Below are positions 38,476-48,380 of a stretch of DNA of 64,000 bases, in pieces (the stretch's first letter is position 1; each line of letters opens with the position of its first letter). The stretch comes from Saprospiraceae bacterium (GTDB taxonomy: Bacteria > Bacteroidota > Bacteroidia > Chitinophagales > Saprospiraceae), in assembly GCA_028279185.1 (NCBI GenBank), contig JANQSS010000169.1:1-64000 (forward strand). The letters are read 5' to 3'. The position numbers were made by a program, and so were the translations under genes. Under the pieces are notes generated by a model that saw only the letters and a program-made list of their open reading frames with translations, ran no database searches and was not told the origin of the DNA.

Positions 38476-40578
38476 ATGTCTCGTTATCTTGAAACTTCAA
38501 TAGAGTATTTGAAAGGCGTTGGCCCGGTTAAAGGCGATTTGCTAAAAAAAGAAAAATCAATCTTCACGTTCGAAGATCTACTTTTCGATTTTCCCTTTCG
38601 CTATGTTGATAAAACAAAAACCATAAAAATTTCAAATATTCGTTCGGGGTTTGATCCGGTCCTCATCAAGGGTCAATTAATCGCTCTTCACAAAAAATCC
38701 GCCGGACGACGAAAGCGATTACACGGAATTTTGGATGATGAAAGTGGTCAAATTGAACTTGTCTGGTTTCAAGGCGTATCCTTTATTGAAAAATCCTTGC
38801 ATGTTGGAGGCTCATATATGTGTTACGGAAAAGTCTCGTACCACCAAGGGAAGAAGAGCATTGCTCATCCTGAACTCGAACGAATTGAATCTGATAGCAA
38901 CCAAATTCGGGGTCAACTTTCTCCTGTTTATTCAACAACTGAAAAGCTTAATCAACGCGGGCTAAATTCAAAAGGACTAATACGTCTTAAAAAAAACCTG
39001 ATCAGCAATTTATCATCACATGATCTTCCCGATCCAGTGCCACTTTATATCCTTGATCGATTAAAATTAATTTCGAAGTATGATGCGCATCGAATTATTC
39101 ATTTTCCACAAAATCAAAAGGAGCTAGATGCCGCTATAAAAAGAATTAAATTTGACGAATTCTTTTTTATGCAATTGCGCCTATGGAAAAGATATCAAAG
39201 CCGTAAAAATATTATTAGCTATAGTTTTGATAAAATTGGAAATTTGTTCAACGATTTTTATGGCGACAAACTTCCATTTGAATTGACGGCTGCTCAAAAA
39301 CGTGTCGTTAAGGAAATACGAAAAGACATCGGATCTGGTCGTCAAATGAATCGGTTATTACAAGGAGACGTGGGAAGCGGAAAGACGATTGTTGCCCTCC
39401 TCACAATTCTAATTGCTGCGGATAATGGTTTTCAATCATGCCTGATGGCTCCAACTGAAATCCTGGCAAATCAGCACTATACCGGCCTGGTGGAGTTATT
39501 GGAAGGAACGAACATTCAGTTAGCACTGTTGACCGGATCCATAAAAGGAAGTCGTCGAAAAAAAATACTTGCCGATCTCAAATCCGGCGTCCTTACTTTT
39601 ATTGTGGGTACCCATGCCTTAATTGAAGATCCTGTTATTTTTCATCGACTCGGTCTCGCCATCACCGATGAGCAACACCGCTTTGGGGTTCAACAACGAG
39701 CAAAACTTTGGAAAAAAGCCAACCCCTACCCACCGCATATTCTGGTTATGACCGCCACACCGATACCACGTACACTTGCGATGACCGTATATGGTGATCT
39801 AGATGTTTCGATTATCGATGAATTACCTCCTGGCCGTAAAAAAGTTATGACATATGTCATTCGGGACAGAAAACGAGGTCAAATGATCGAGTTTATTAAA
39901 AAAGAAATTGAAAAGGGAAGGCAAATTTATATTGTCTATCCGCTTATCGAAGAATCGGAAAAATTAGATCTCGCTAATTTGGATCAAGGCTATGAATATT
40001 TACTAAGCCAATTACCTCGACCTCAATACCAGATTAGCATTGTGCATGGGCGTATGAAGGCACAAGACAAAGAATTAGAAATGAATCAATTCGTTTCAGG
40101 TCGGTCTCAAATTCTTGTGGCTACAACTGTTATCGAAGTAGGCGTGAATGTTCCGAATGCTTCCGTAATGATTATCGAAAATGCCGAGCGGTTTGGCTTG
40201 TCACAACTTCACCAATTACGTGGCCGTGTTGGCCGTGGAAATGAACAGGCCTACTGTATCCTAATGGCTGGTAATAAATTAAGCAAAGAGGGCAAAGAGC
40301 GGCTGCGCGTTATGTGTGAAACGAATGATGGATTTAAAATTGCCGAAGCCGATTTAAAACTTCGAGGTCCGGGCGATATTGAAGGCCTTCGCCAATCCGG
40401 TGAATTGGCTTTAAATTTGGCAAATCCAATATCCGATCAGGATATGTTGGAGTCAACCCGAAATATCGTGCAGATGATTCTAAACGACGACGAGAACCTC
40501 GAAAAAAGCATTAATAAGCGGCTTCGAAATTATTTAATTAAAACAAAGGAAAAATTCAGGTGGAGTTTCATCGGATAG
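38476..40578 (+). CDS. recG: ATP-dependent DNA helicase RecG
   Basis: About 700 residues from the ATG at 38476 (MSRYLETSIEYLKGVGPVKGDLL, the usual opening); a frame from 38422 adds 18 residues. An N-terminal wedge/OB domain (GQLIALHKKSAGRRKRLHGILDDESGQIELVWF) precedes the SF2 motor with Walker A GDVGSGKT, DEQH box in ITDEQHRFGV, TATPIPRTLA and the C-terminal QLRGRVGRG motif. It remodels stalled forks and Holliday junctions. It stands as a single gene. Confidence 0.98.
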   Translation: MSRYLETSIEYLKGVGPVKGDLLKKEKSIFTFEDLLFDFPFRYVDKTKTIKISNIRSGFDPVLIKGQLIALHKKSAGRRKRLHGILDDESGQIELVWFQGVSFIEKSLHVGGSYMCYGKVSYHQGKKSIAHPELERIESDSNQIRGQLSPVYSTTEKLNQRGLNSKGLIRLKKNLISNLSSHDLPDPVPLYILDRLKLISKYDAHRIIHFPQNQKELDAAIKRIKFDEFFFMQLRLWKRYQSRKNIISYSFDKIGNLFNDFYGDKLPFELTAAQKRVVKEIRKDIGSGRQMNRLLQGDVGSGKTIVALLTILIAADNGFQSCLMAPTEILANQHYTGLVELLEGTNIQLALLTGSIKGSRRKKILADLKSGVLTFIVGTHALIEDPVIFHRLGLAITDEQHRFGVQQRAKLWKKANPYPPHILVMTATPIPRTLAMTVYGDLDVSIIDELPPGRKKVMTYVIRDRKRGQMIEFIKKEIEKGRQIYIVYPLIEESEKLDLANLDQGYEYLLSQLPRPQYQISIVHGRMKAQDKELEMNQFVSGRSQILVATTVIEVGVNVPNASVMIIENAERFGLSQLHQLRGRVGRGNEQAYCILMAGNKLSKEGKERLRVMCETNDGFKIAEADLKLRGPGDIEGLRQSGELALNLANPISDQDMLESTRNIVQMILNDDENLEKSINKRLRNYLIKTKEKFRWSFIG

Positions 40579-40653
40579 TTAATTAAACAAAATTACTCTT
40601 CCAACATTATGCTTGATTTGTCGATAAAATAGGTTAGTTGAATGCATCTGTAT

Positions 40654-40661
40654 TATATTTG
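40654..40661 (+). promoter_or_regulatory. -7 box upstream of the small membrane coiled-coil gene
   Basis: TATATTTG fits TAnnTTTG, 17 bases before the ATG at 40679; no well-placed -33 TTTG was seen. Confidence 0.35.
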
Positions 40662-40678
40662 AAACAAAGACATAATTC

Positions 40679-40975
40679 ATGACTCGTAAGAAATACAAAG
40701 CCACGGGATGTGCACGTTTTTTACTCGTATTACTTATACTCATTCCTGCTGCTTACTTTGGCGCGAAGGCTATCCGGGGAGGTGAAGGTATACCTGTAAT
40801 CGACAATTTTATTGACTCCGTATTTAAGACCGATGAACAAGGTGCCGTGAAATCTATTGATGATACGATGAACGATAAAATTGAAAAATTACAAGAGGAA
40901 AATCGTGAATTAAAAAAACGTATCGAAGAATTGGAACGTCAATTGAAAGCGGAAGAGGCGTCTCCAGTAAACTGA
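40679..40975 (+). CDS. small membrane-anchored coiled-coil protein
   Basis: A 98-residue protein with a basic N-terminus, one hydrophobic span at about 11-30 (CARFLLVLLILIPAAYFGAKAI) and a C-terminal charged coiled coil at about 64-93 (DKIEKLQEENRELKKRIEELERQLKAEE). No family is recognised. It has its own -7 box and is separated from recG by 100 bases. The codon pattern and composition look genuinely coding. Confidence 0.7.
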   Translation: MTRKKYKATGCARFLLVLLILIPAAYFGAKAIRGGEGIPVIDNFIDSVFKTDEQGAVKSIDDTMNDKIEKLQEENRELKKRIEELERQLKAEEASPVN

Positions 40976-41320
40976 TAGTGATAACTTAAATCATTGGTTT
41001 GAGCGATGCTTTCTCTGTCTAAACGCTCCATTCGAAGAGCCGGTCGAACGAATATCATATCATGTAACCCGTAAAAGTCTTACCAAGACATACCAAACTG
41101 TCAAGCTCGACCTTGTCCCCAGTTGCCGGCCATTTTGAAAATCGAATTTGCGTATCGGCAGAACTTAAGGACTCTGTTCTATTGTACTGTGTTGCGTCAT
41201 TTATAAAAGGTGATAGGTCAAATTAGATTTGGTTCTTTCACTTTACCGTGGAAGAACTCAAGTCCGTTTTTTCGTTATTTGTCATAAAATAACTCTAATA
41301 TTGCGGCCAAATTCAATAAT
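40976..41320. other. intergenic region upstream of serA
   Basis: About 345 bases with no frame longer than chance, no RNA gene and no clear hairpin. A serA promoter must lie here but no TAnnTTTG box was found. Confidence 0.5.
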
Positions 41321-42283
41321 ATGTTAAGGATTCTGGCCAATGATGGCATTCATGCCGATGGCAAATTAAAAATGGAACAAGCGGGTATCACCGTTGACAC
41401 AAATAAGATTGCCCAAGAAGATTTGCCGACCCAGTTGCAAAATTACGATGGCATTGTCGTCCGTTCAGCGACTAAAGTGCGAAAGGAATTAATCGACGCT
41501 TGCCCTAATTTGAAAGTTATTGCCCGCGGCGGAGTGGGCCTTGACAATATCGATGTTGAATATGCCAAAAGCAAAGGAATACCCGTTTTCAATACGCCAG
41601 CAGCTTCCTCGAATTCCGTAGCTGAATTGGCGCTCGCTCACATGATGAATTTATCACGATTCCTTCATCGATCTAACCGCATAATGCCCACTGAGGGCGT
41701 TGAAAATTTCAAAAGCTTAAAAAAATCCTATGCTAAAGGCTCAGAACTAGCTGGAAAGACACTTGGAATTATCGGATTGGGTCGCATAGGTCAGGAAATG
41801 GCACGTATAGCCCTGGCACTTCGTATGAAAGTCCTACCGGTAGATCCGATGGTAAGTGAAGCAATCATCAACATTGACCTCTATTCTACCGAAGATGTCG
41901 GTTTGTCCATCAAACTTAAGACGGTCAATATGTCAGATATGCTGACACAAGCCGATTATTTAACCATCCATGTACCATTTGCCGGAGGGAAGTCGATTAT
42001 CGGCAAAGACGAAATTGCCAAGATGAAAAAAGGTGCTTTCATCATAAACACATCACGAGGAGGTGTCGTAGAAGAAAACGCATTGATTGAGGCACTTGAA
42101 AGCGGTCATCTCGGTGGTGCCGGGTTAGACGTCTTCGAGAACGAACCCACACCGGATTCGCGTTTACTCAATATGGAGACTATTTCCATATCGCCTCACA
42201 TTGGGGCATCGACCAACGAAGCCCAGCGCAATATTGGACTTGAGTTGGCCGATAAATTAATTAATTACCTGGTTAAAAATTAA
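41321..42283 (+). CDS. serA: D-3-phosphoglycerate dehydrogenase
   Basis: A 320-residue member of the D-isomer 2-hydroxyacid dehydrogenase family that oxidises 3-phosphoglycerate to phosphohydroxypyruvate, the first step of serine synthesis. It has the NAD-binding GLGRIGQEMARIAL, the substrate-domain VRSATKVRKELIDACPNLKVIARGGVGLDNID, the catalytic Arg in NTSRGGVVEE, Glu in DVFENEP and His in ISPHIGAST. It is the short type without a C-terminal ACT domain. The exact substrate rests on family resemblance; serC is not adjacent. Confidence 0.88.
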   Translation: MLRILANDGIHADGKLKMEQAGITVDTNKIAQEDLPTQLQNYDGIVVRSATKVRKELIDACPNLKVIARGGVGLDNIDVEYAKSKGIPVFNTPAASSNSVAELALAHMMNLSRFLHRSNRIMPTEGVENFKSLKKSYAKGSELAGKTLGIIGLGRIGQEMARIALALRMKVLPVDPMVSEAIINIDLYSTEDVGLSIKLKTVNMSDMLTQADYLTIHVPFAGGKSIIGKDEIAKMKKGAFIINTSRGGVVEENALIEALESGHLGGAGLDVFENEPTPDSRLLNMETISISPHIGASTNEAQRNIGLELADKLINYLVKN

Positions 42284-42309
42284 ATCCAGCGCACACGGGC
42301 ACTTCTCGA

Positions 42310-45015
42310 CTAGTTTGTAAACCTATAGGTAGCTTTAATTAAAAAAGTATTTACAAGGGAGTCATTCCACAAGTTGGCATCTAATGCGTCAAATATGGAT
42401 CCGGATACCCGATTTTGGAATACTGATGAGCCTTGTGACCAGACTAAAAATAATTCGGATCCCGGAATGTACTCCCATCGTAACACGAGGTTTGAGCGAA
42501 ATTGAACGAAATCAAAATTTGGATTGCTTATTGTATAGTCCACAATGCCATTTTCATTTTCATCAATTTCAAATCCATCCAATTCGTGGTTAAATATAAT
42601 TTGGTTTGAATTGAAAGCAGGAATTCGTTCATTGACATCTTGTGCCAGTGGTTGATTGACAAACTTTATATCAGAATAAATCCCCCGTGATATAAATGGT
42701 TGCCCATAATACTGCAAGGTCAGGTCCGGTGTAATATTGTAATTTCCTCTGACTGTAAAACTCAATGTTTTTCTCAATATTTCGCCAACTATATATCGTT
42801 TTTCATCATCGGATACAAGTGTAGTTATATATTGATCTTCCCGATGCGCTCGATTAAAACTTCCACCGATCGAAAAGCTTAGCCCATCGGAAGCCTGAAT
42901 ACTCGTAGTCGTTCCGACACGTAAACTGTAAACACTTCCATCAAATGATCGACCGCCATTCATATTTAGGTTTTGCCTAATTTTCTTTCGCGTATCTGTT
43001 CCAAGGTTGAGGAAACCACCAAGGCCTTGTGGCTTTCGGAATGACGGCCCTGAACGAAGCCATGTATTCGAAACATCATTAAATTCAATTGTTAAGCCTC
43101 CACCCAAGGACCAAAAATTCTTTAAATTCGAAAACATATCTATACTCACACTTTGGTAAAGTGATTGTCCACTAAAATCCCATCGAGAATTCTGCTTAAA
43201 ATTGAATCCTAAGTTTCTAAAAATTGACACGGGTTCGAGCCAACGATATCGCGCCCATAAATATTGATTAATTTCATCGGCATTGCGCAAAAAACCAATA
43301 TCATTTAATTCCAGCCCTGGTGATCGATATGTGCCACCTAATTGAATCTGAAATCTTCTGCCCAATCTTCGGATGCTTAAATCAGCACCTGTGCCACTCA
43401 GTGAGGTAGCCGTAGAATCAATTTCAATGTGATCCGCATCAGGTCGACCAAAACCATGGCCGAAGCTACTTTGAGTTCGCGTTATAGCATTCGCAGAACC
43501 TGAAACTCGACTTCCTACGAACCGGGCGTTCAGCTGCCATCTTCTATCATTCCAACGGTGCAATACATCCATTCCACCTGAAAAAGCTTTTTGGTGAAGA
43601 AACGTCAACGACGCATCGTCAATATCACGAACAACGCCCGTTCCAATTAACCCAATGACCGTATTTCCCTCATCAAAATCTTGAATTAGACGTAAGACAT
43701 TATAGTTAGTCAGAGGCTCAACAGGCCGCTTTTCCTCCGTATTATTCGTACGCACATTTGCATATTCATCCTGTGTAACCGATTCTAATATTCCTATAGA
43801 AAATCCACTCTTCGTCTTTCCACTAAATTTGGCTGCGCCCAGAATACTCGAAAAATCTGGTTGATCGACATAAATGGCCTGTGCCGGGTCATCAAAAATG
43901 CGAACATGCGGTCGTGCTCCTATTCTTCTCGAGTAAAACAAATTATCTCCATTGAATGGCCCACCTCCACGGGCAGATGTAATATTGTAATTAAATAAAT
44001 TTCGATTTTCAACAAAAAATGGTCGTCTTTCTTCAAAAAATATTTCAAACCCATCTAAATTTAATGCCGAAGGATCAGCTTCCACCTGACCAAAATCTGG
44101 ATTGATTGTAAAGTCCAATGTCAGATCATTCGTAACGCCTATTTTTCCATCCAAGCCAACGGATAAATTGGCTTCACTTCCATCACGAAAGGGGTGATTT
44201 TCTATTTTTTCTGACGTTTCGTATTTTCCTACGACGTAGGGTTGAATTTCAATTTGTCTTTTCGGCTTAATATTATTTAGTCCATGCAATTCACCAAATC
44301 CACTCACCCAGTAGCCAGAGTTTTGAGGAATGTATTGCCAATTTGATCGACTTTCATTTCGAAAATCCCGTCGTGTGACCTGAAAACCCCATATCTTCTC
44401 TGTCGACTTGTCAAATCGTAATTGACTCAAAGGGATTGCAATTTCTGCAATCCACCCAGCACTATCGATAGATGTCTTGAAGTTCCAAATCGGATTCCAG
44501 CTCGAATCCCAATCGTTTCCATCGCGCGAAACGAGTTCGTCACCCTTTACGCCCGATACAGATGCAGTAAACGAAAAGGCTGTTCGCATGTCGTGATAGG
44601 AATCGATATTGACTTCAACCCAATCTCCATCAAATCCGTCTCGTCGGGACATGCGCTTAACTATATTATCGGGCTCAGCATCATAACACCGTGCCGCAAT
44701 AAAAACGTATCGATCATTGTACAAAACCTTGAAGGCCGTCTCGGAGGTCGGCTGCCCGCCGTCTACCGGTTCGCGCTGTGTAAATGCACTAGACCATTTA
44801 ACGGTACTCCAGGCTTTATCACTGATTAGTCCATCAATTTGCGGTGGATTTTGGGTAAATGCTGTCGTGTAAATGCGTTTTTGACTAAGCGGATCGACTT
44901 CAATATCGGCGGGTTGGGAAGATGCGACTAAAGATGAGAATAACGACAGGCCACAAAAGATCGTTGCGACCAATACTCTTAAAATTAACGATCGTGATAA
45001 ATAGACAGCCGTCAT
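42310..45015 (-). CDS. DUF5916 outer-membrane beta-barrel protein with N-terminal CBM9-like domain
   Basis: A 901-residue exported protein with a signal peptide (about 1-34). A carbohydrate-binding family 9-like domain covers about 45-220 (PPQIDGLISDKAWSTVKWSSAFTQREPVDGGQPTSETAFKVLYNDRYVFIAARCYD; FPWEWN-type core, here WNPIWNFKT). The DUF5916 region follows (DLTLDFTINPDFGQVEADPSALNLDGFEIFFEERRPFFVENRNLF). The C-terminal half alternates beta strands and ends with an aromatic-rich strand (LIKATYRFTN), as expected for a porin-like barrel. The substrate is unknown. It is divergent from the cyclase gene. Confidence 0.85.
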   Translation of the reverse strand: MTAVYLSRSLILRVLVATIFCGLSLFSSLVASSQPADIEVDPLSQKRIYTTAFTQNPPQIDGLISDKAWSTVKWSSAFTQREPVDGGQPTSETAFKVLYNDRYVFIAARCYDAEPDNIVKRMSRRDGFDGDWVEVNIDSYHDMRTAFSFTASVSGVKGDELVSRDGNDWDSSWNPIWNFKTSIDSAGWIAEIAIPLSQLRFDKSTEKIWGFQVTRRDFRNESRSNWQYIPQNSGYWVSGFGELHGLNNIKPKRQIEIQPYVVGKYETSEKIENHPFRDGSEANLSVGLDGKIGVTNDLTLDFTINPDFGQVEADPSALNLDGFEIFFEERRPFFVENRNLFNYNITSARGGGPFNGDNLFYSRRIGARPHVRIFDDPAQAIYVDQPDFSSILGAAKFSGKTKSGFSIGILESVTQDEYANVRTNNTEEKRPVEPLTNYNVLRLIQDFDEGNTVIGLIGTGVVRDIDDASLTFLHQKAFSGGMDVLHRWNDRRWQLNARFVGSRVSGSANAITRTQSSFGHGFGRPDADHIEIDSTATSLSGTGADLSIRRLGRRFQIQLGGTYRSPGLELNDIGFLRNADEINQYLWARYRWLEPVSIFRNLGFNFKQNSRWDFSGQSLYQSVSIDMFSNLKNFWSLGGGLTIEFNDVSNTWLRSGPSFRKPQGLGGFLNLGTDTRKKIRQNLNMNGGRSFDGSVYSLRVGTTTSIQASDGLSFSIGGSFNRAHREDQYITTLVSDDEKRYIVGEILRKTLSFTVRGNYNITPDLTLQYYGQPFISRGIYSDIKFVNQPLAQDVNERIPAFNSNQIIFNHELDGFEIDENENGIVDYTISNPNFDFVQFRSNLVLRWEYIPGSELFLVWSQGSSVFQNRVSGSIFDALDANLWNDSLVNTFLIKATYRFTN

Positions 45016-45221
45016 ACCAATAGTTCAAATCTCATCCGGGTTTCGCTATAAAGATACGAGAATTGATAGAGCCAAATTTGTAAATATGAAACTTGTGTAT
45101 AAATAGGACAACTTAACCAGCATGTGTAAATTGGACTGCAATAATTAATTGAAGGGCATTAGCCGTCAAAAAATTTAGAATGATTTATGGGCTAGTGCTG
45201 ATTATTTAAACATAGATTGAC

Positions 45222-47636
45222 ATGATCAATTTCTTAAATTTAAGCCTTTCAACATTCAGTTTCACTATGGCGTTTAGGTCTATTATCATTTGTTTGCTTT
45301 GGGTTTTATTCAACATATTGCCTAGAAGTTGCTATAGTCAGTTGATAGAATATGACAGTTTACATGCCGTACTCGAAGATGCGACCCTGCCCGATTTAAA
45401 GAAGGCTCAAATTCATTTTAAATTATGCCGGAATAAACAGAGTCAGGAATGGACGAAGGTCATAAAACACTGTGATTCAGTTGAAATTTTTTTAAGCCGA
45501 GCCAGACTAAATGACGCTCATTATCAGAAGGATAAAGCAGAGGATTATATTGCTAAAGCTCGGAACGAATGTGGTGGCATATTGAGCACGAAAAACATGC
45601 ATAAGGCTGCACTGAAAGCTTTCGATAGGGCCCTCGAAAAATGTCGCCAAAAAAATTCGCCACTACTTGCAACCATTCATAGCAATTTGGGGTATACGTA
45701 TTTAAATTTAGATAGTCTGGAACAAGCCATGTTGCATTCGATGAAGGCTGTTCATCTCCGCGACAGCCTTGGGTTATACGAAAGCTTACCCACGCCTCTG
45801 AGACTCTTGGCCGAAATTTATAGTAAAATGCAGCTAGCAGATAGTGTTATGCTATTTTATTATCGCGCTATAGCCTCGGCATTAAAATCGGGCGACACCT
45901 CACAAATATCCGACATGCATAACTTTACGGGCAAGGAATTTAAGAAAAGAGGTCAACTTGATTCAGCTTACCTCTATTATATGAAAGCAATAGAATTTAA
46001 TCAACTTTCTGGCGACACATCTGACATGATGGCCTCTTTGTTCAATTTATTCATATTAAAAAAGCAATTGGGCGATATACCTCAAGCACTTGATCATTTG
46101 CACCACGTGCAACAATTGGCGGAAAAAACACGCGATAAAAAAATGGAGGCCGCCGCGCTTAACAGTATTGGATTGAATCATTTAGATCGAGGGGATTTTG
46201 CCCTTTCATTGACATATTTTAATAAGGCACTTCGATTGAGAAAAGCCATTAACCATATGAAGGGTGTAACCTCGACGGTTAGCAATATCGGAATGGCTTA
46301 CCAGCGTCTTGGACGGCCAGATTCTGCTTTGATTTGTTTTAACACGAGCCTGAAAATGGCAGAAAAAATAAATGACAAGCGTCGCATTCGTTTCGCGCTC
46401 AGTAATCTGGCATACGTAAACCGGGAACTCGGAAATTATCGGCAAGCTGAAGCGCAATATAGACGATGTTTACTACTATATAAATTAATAATGCACCGTG
46501 CTGATCTGGCACGTACGCATACAGGTCTTGGAAATGTCTTGCTGAATCAACGTAAATATCATGAGGCGATTACGAATTTGAAAATTGGTTTTGAGATTTT
46601 TGAGGAACTTGATTATCCGGAATTGGCCAGTCGTGCTTCTCAGCTATTAAGTGAAGCGTATGAAGCTGTTCATAATCCTTCGTCCGCCCTGAAATACCAT
46701 AAAATTGCTGTCGCCAGACGTGACTCCGTAAATAATGAGGAAGCGCAGCGAGCAACAGCACAACGCGAAGCCCAGTATACATACGAAAAACAAAAAATAA
46801 TTGATGACGCCAATCATCAACAACAATTGGCCATCGAGCAAGAAAAAAAAGAAAAACAGCGAATCTTCACCTTTTTTATGGCCGGTGGATTCATCTTGGT
46901 TGCACTCTTTTTAATCTTCGTATTCAATCAATTAAAAAAGACGAAACGTCAAAATCTAATTATTGAAAATCAAAAAGCCGAAGTTGAAATGGAGCATGAA
47001 CGTTCTGATCAACTTTTACGCAATATATTGCCAAATGAAACCGCTCAAGAATTAAAAACATCCGGCACAACAAAAGCACGATTTTATAATGAAGCGACTG
47101 TATTATTCACAGATTTTCAATCATTCACAGAAATCGCTGCATCGATGAATCCTACTGACTTGGTTCAAGGTCTTCATGCACACTTTTCAACATTTGACAC
47201 CATAGTTGAAAAATACAAGATTGAAAAAATAAAAACGATCGGTGATGCCTACATGGCCGTGTGTGGTGTTCCAAATCGCATAGCGAACCATGCAGAACGG
47301 ATCATATTAGCAGGTTTGGAATTTCAACAATATATAAATACTCAAAAGCAAGGCGATTCAAAAATTCCATTCAATGCAATGCGAATAGGCATACATACTG
47401 GACCTGTAGTTGCTGGTGTTGTTGGAACACGCAAATTTCAATATGACATCTGGGGTGACACGGTGAATACCGCAAGTAGAATGGAAAAACATGGAGAAAT
47501 TAATCGTGTGAATATTAGTCAATCAACCTATGACATGGTTAAAGATTCCAAACATTTACGATTTGAATTCCGCGGCAGTATAGAAGCAAAAGGAAAAGGC
47601 GAAATGGGGATGTACTTTGTGGAACGCAAAGGTTGA
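45222..47636 (+). CDS. TPR-containing class III adenylate cyclase
   Basis: An 804-residue membrane protein. The signal-type N-terminus may start at the internal ATG 45267 (MAFRSIIICLLWVLF). Tandem TPRs span about 85-480 and should be periplasmic; a membrane span lies at about 547-566 (FTFFMAGGFILVALFLIFVF). The cyclase domain covers about 615-800. The two metal aspartates (Asp631 in LFTDFQSF, Asp675 in TIGDAYMA) and transition-state residues Asn749 and Arg753 are present. Lys671 and Asp742 (YDIWGDTVN) are the adenine-selecting pair, so cAMP is the predicted product. No cAMP receptor gene is nearby. Confidence 0.9.
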   Translation: MINFLNLSLSTFSFTMAFRSIIICLLWVLFNILPRSCYSQLIEYDSLHAVLEDATLPDLKKAQIHFKLCRNKQSQEWTKVIKHCDSVEIFLSRARLNDAHYQKDKAEDYIAKARNECGGILSTKNMHKAALKAFDRALEKCRQKNSPLLATIHSNLGYTYLNLDSLEQAMLHSMKAVHLRDSLGLYESLPTPLRLLAEIYSKMQLADSVMLFYYRAIASALKSGDTSQISDMHNFTGKEFKKRGQLDSAYLYYMKAIEFNQLSGDTSDMMASLFNLFILKKQLGDIPQALDHLHHVQQLAEKTRDKKMEAAALNSIGLNHLDRGDFALSLTYFNKALRLRKAINHMKGVTSTVSNIGMAYQRLGRPDSALICFNTSLKMAEKINDKRRIRFALSNLAYVNRELGNYRQAEAQYRRCLLLYKLIMHRADLARTHTGLGNVLLNQRKYHEAITNLKIGFEIFEELDYPELASRASQLLSEAYEAVHNPSSALKYHKIAVARRDSVNNEEAQRATAQREAQYTYEKQKIIDDANHQQQLAIEQEKKEKQRIFTFFMAGGFILVALFLIFVFNQLKKTKRQNLIIENQKAEVEMEHERSDQLLRNILPNETAQELKTSGTTKARFYNEATVLFTDFQSFTEIAASMNPTDLVQGLHAHFSTFDTIVEKYKIEKIKTIGDAYMAVCGVPNRIANHAERIILAGLEFQQYINTQKQGDSKIPFNAMRIGIHTGPVVAGVVGTRKFQYDIWGDTVNTASRMEKHGEINRVNISQSTYDMVKDSKHLRFEFRGSIEAKGKGEMGMYFVERKG

Positions 47637-47664
47637 CTTATGCACGTGATTCGATTTAAGTCAA
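47633..47664 (+). terminator. possible hairpin at the end of the cyclase gene
   Basis: TTGACTTA (47633-47640) pairs with TAAGTCAA (47657-47664) around a 16-base loop, overlapping the stop codon. No T-run follows, so the terminator role is uncertain. Confidence 0.3.
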
Positions 47665-48311
47665 TAGTTGAAAAAGCATGCATACTACGTAAGCTATAAC
47701 ATCCTGTTTGCATTTCATGTCCTAGCAGTTCCAGAATTGTTCTGAATTTCAAAAGATATATAGAAATGGCTTACCTCAAATGGGGAATATAGCTGTGGAA
47801 GGCTAAGTCCTAAATTGACGAGCTGACTTAAATTCACCTCAAAATTTTGAGATAGCAATTCACTCATCAACTGGTAGAGAATGGGGGCAATATCTGATAC
47901 ATTAAAACTTAAATAGGAAGTATAGCACTAGACGTGATACATGAAATATTGTCAATATGAATACTGGATAAGGTACATAACCGTTTGGTGGTCAATTAAA
48001 TGTAATAATGCGGGAGGCCCGACAAATTAGGGTGCTGCGAGCCGCCATGCGCGTTGGCTTTTAATTCGTCTTGACTTTTTTTGGTTCTGTTTTTTGTGTC
48101 AAGACAAAAAATGAACATCCCCTCAAGCAGAAGAACAAAGCCAAACACGAAATACCGGTGCTGTAGCGCATCAAAATAAGTCTTAGCCCTGTAGAAGGCG
48201 ATACATACCGATCCGCGACATTTGAAAGTCATAAAATGACCGTATTCAGACAAAAGCCTAGGGTAATTGGTGTCTGTAATTTTAACATAATATCGCTAAG
48301 AAATCATGACC
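47665..48311. other. long non-coding region between the cyclase and iron operon
   Basis: About 650 bases without a convincing gene. It contains a perfect 14-bp palindrome CTCAAAATTTTGAG (47838-47851) and a hairpin GTCTTGAC/GTCAAGAC (48068-48075 / 48098-48105) with a T-rich 22-base loop. The segment around 48040-48120 resembles a short intergenic sequence I recall as recurring in Bacteroidota genomes; that recollection is unverified. An 85-codon minus frame (47996-48253) covers it and is judged non-coding. Confidence 0.35.
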
Positions 48312-48373
48312 TGATGCTTGCATCAATTTAAAATTTTCGTTTAGATTTGTCGCTTAATTATATTTAATCTAAA
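48312..48373 (+). promoter_or_regulatory. promoter and candidate operators of the imelysin/TonB operon
   Basis: A -7 box TAGATTTG (48342-48349) lies 21 bases after a TTG at 48318-48320. The TTG sits inside a perfect 6+6 palindrome TGATGC-TT-GCATCA (48312-48325). A second inverted repeat, TTTAGATT (48340-48347) and AATCTAAA (48366-48373), overlaps the -7 box and runs towards the ATG. Repressor binding, perhaps by an iron regulator, is inferred from position. Confidence 0.45.
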
Positions 48374-48380
48374 TTAAAAT

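Noticed and set aside
47996-48253. 85-codon minus-strand ORF
   Set aside because: No family, no signal or membrane logic, and it covers a hairpin-bearing intergenic stretch; more likely a chance frame.
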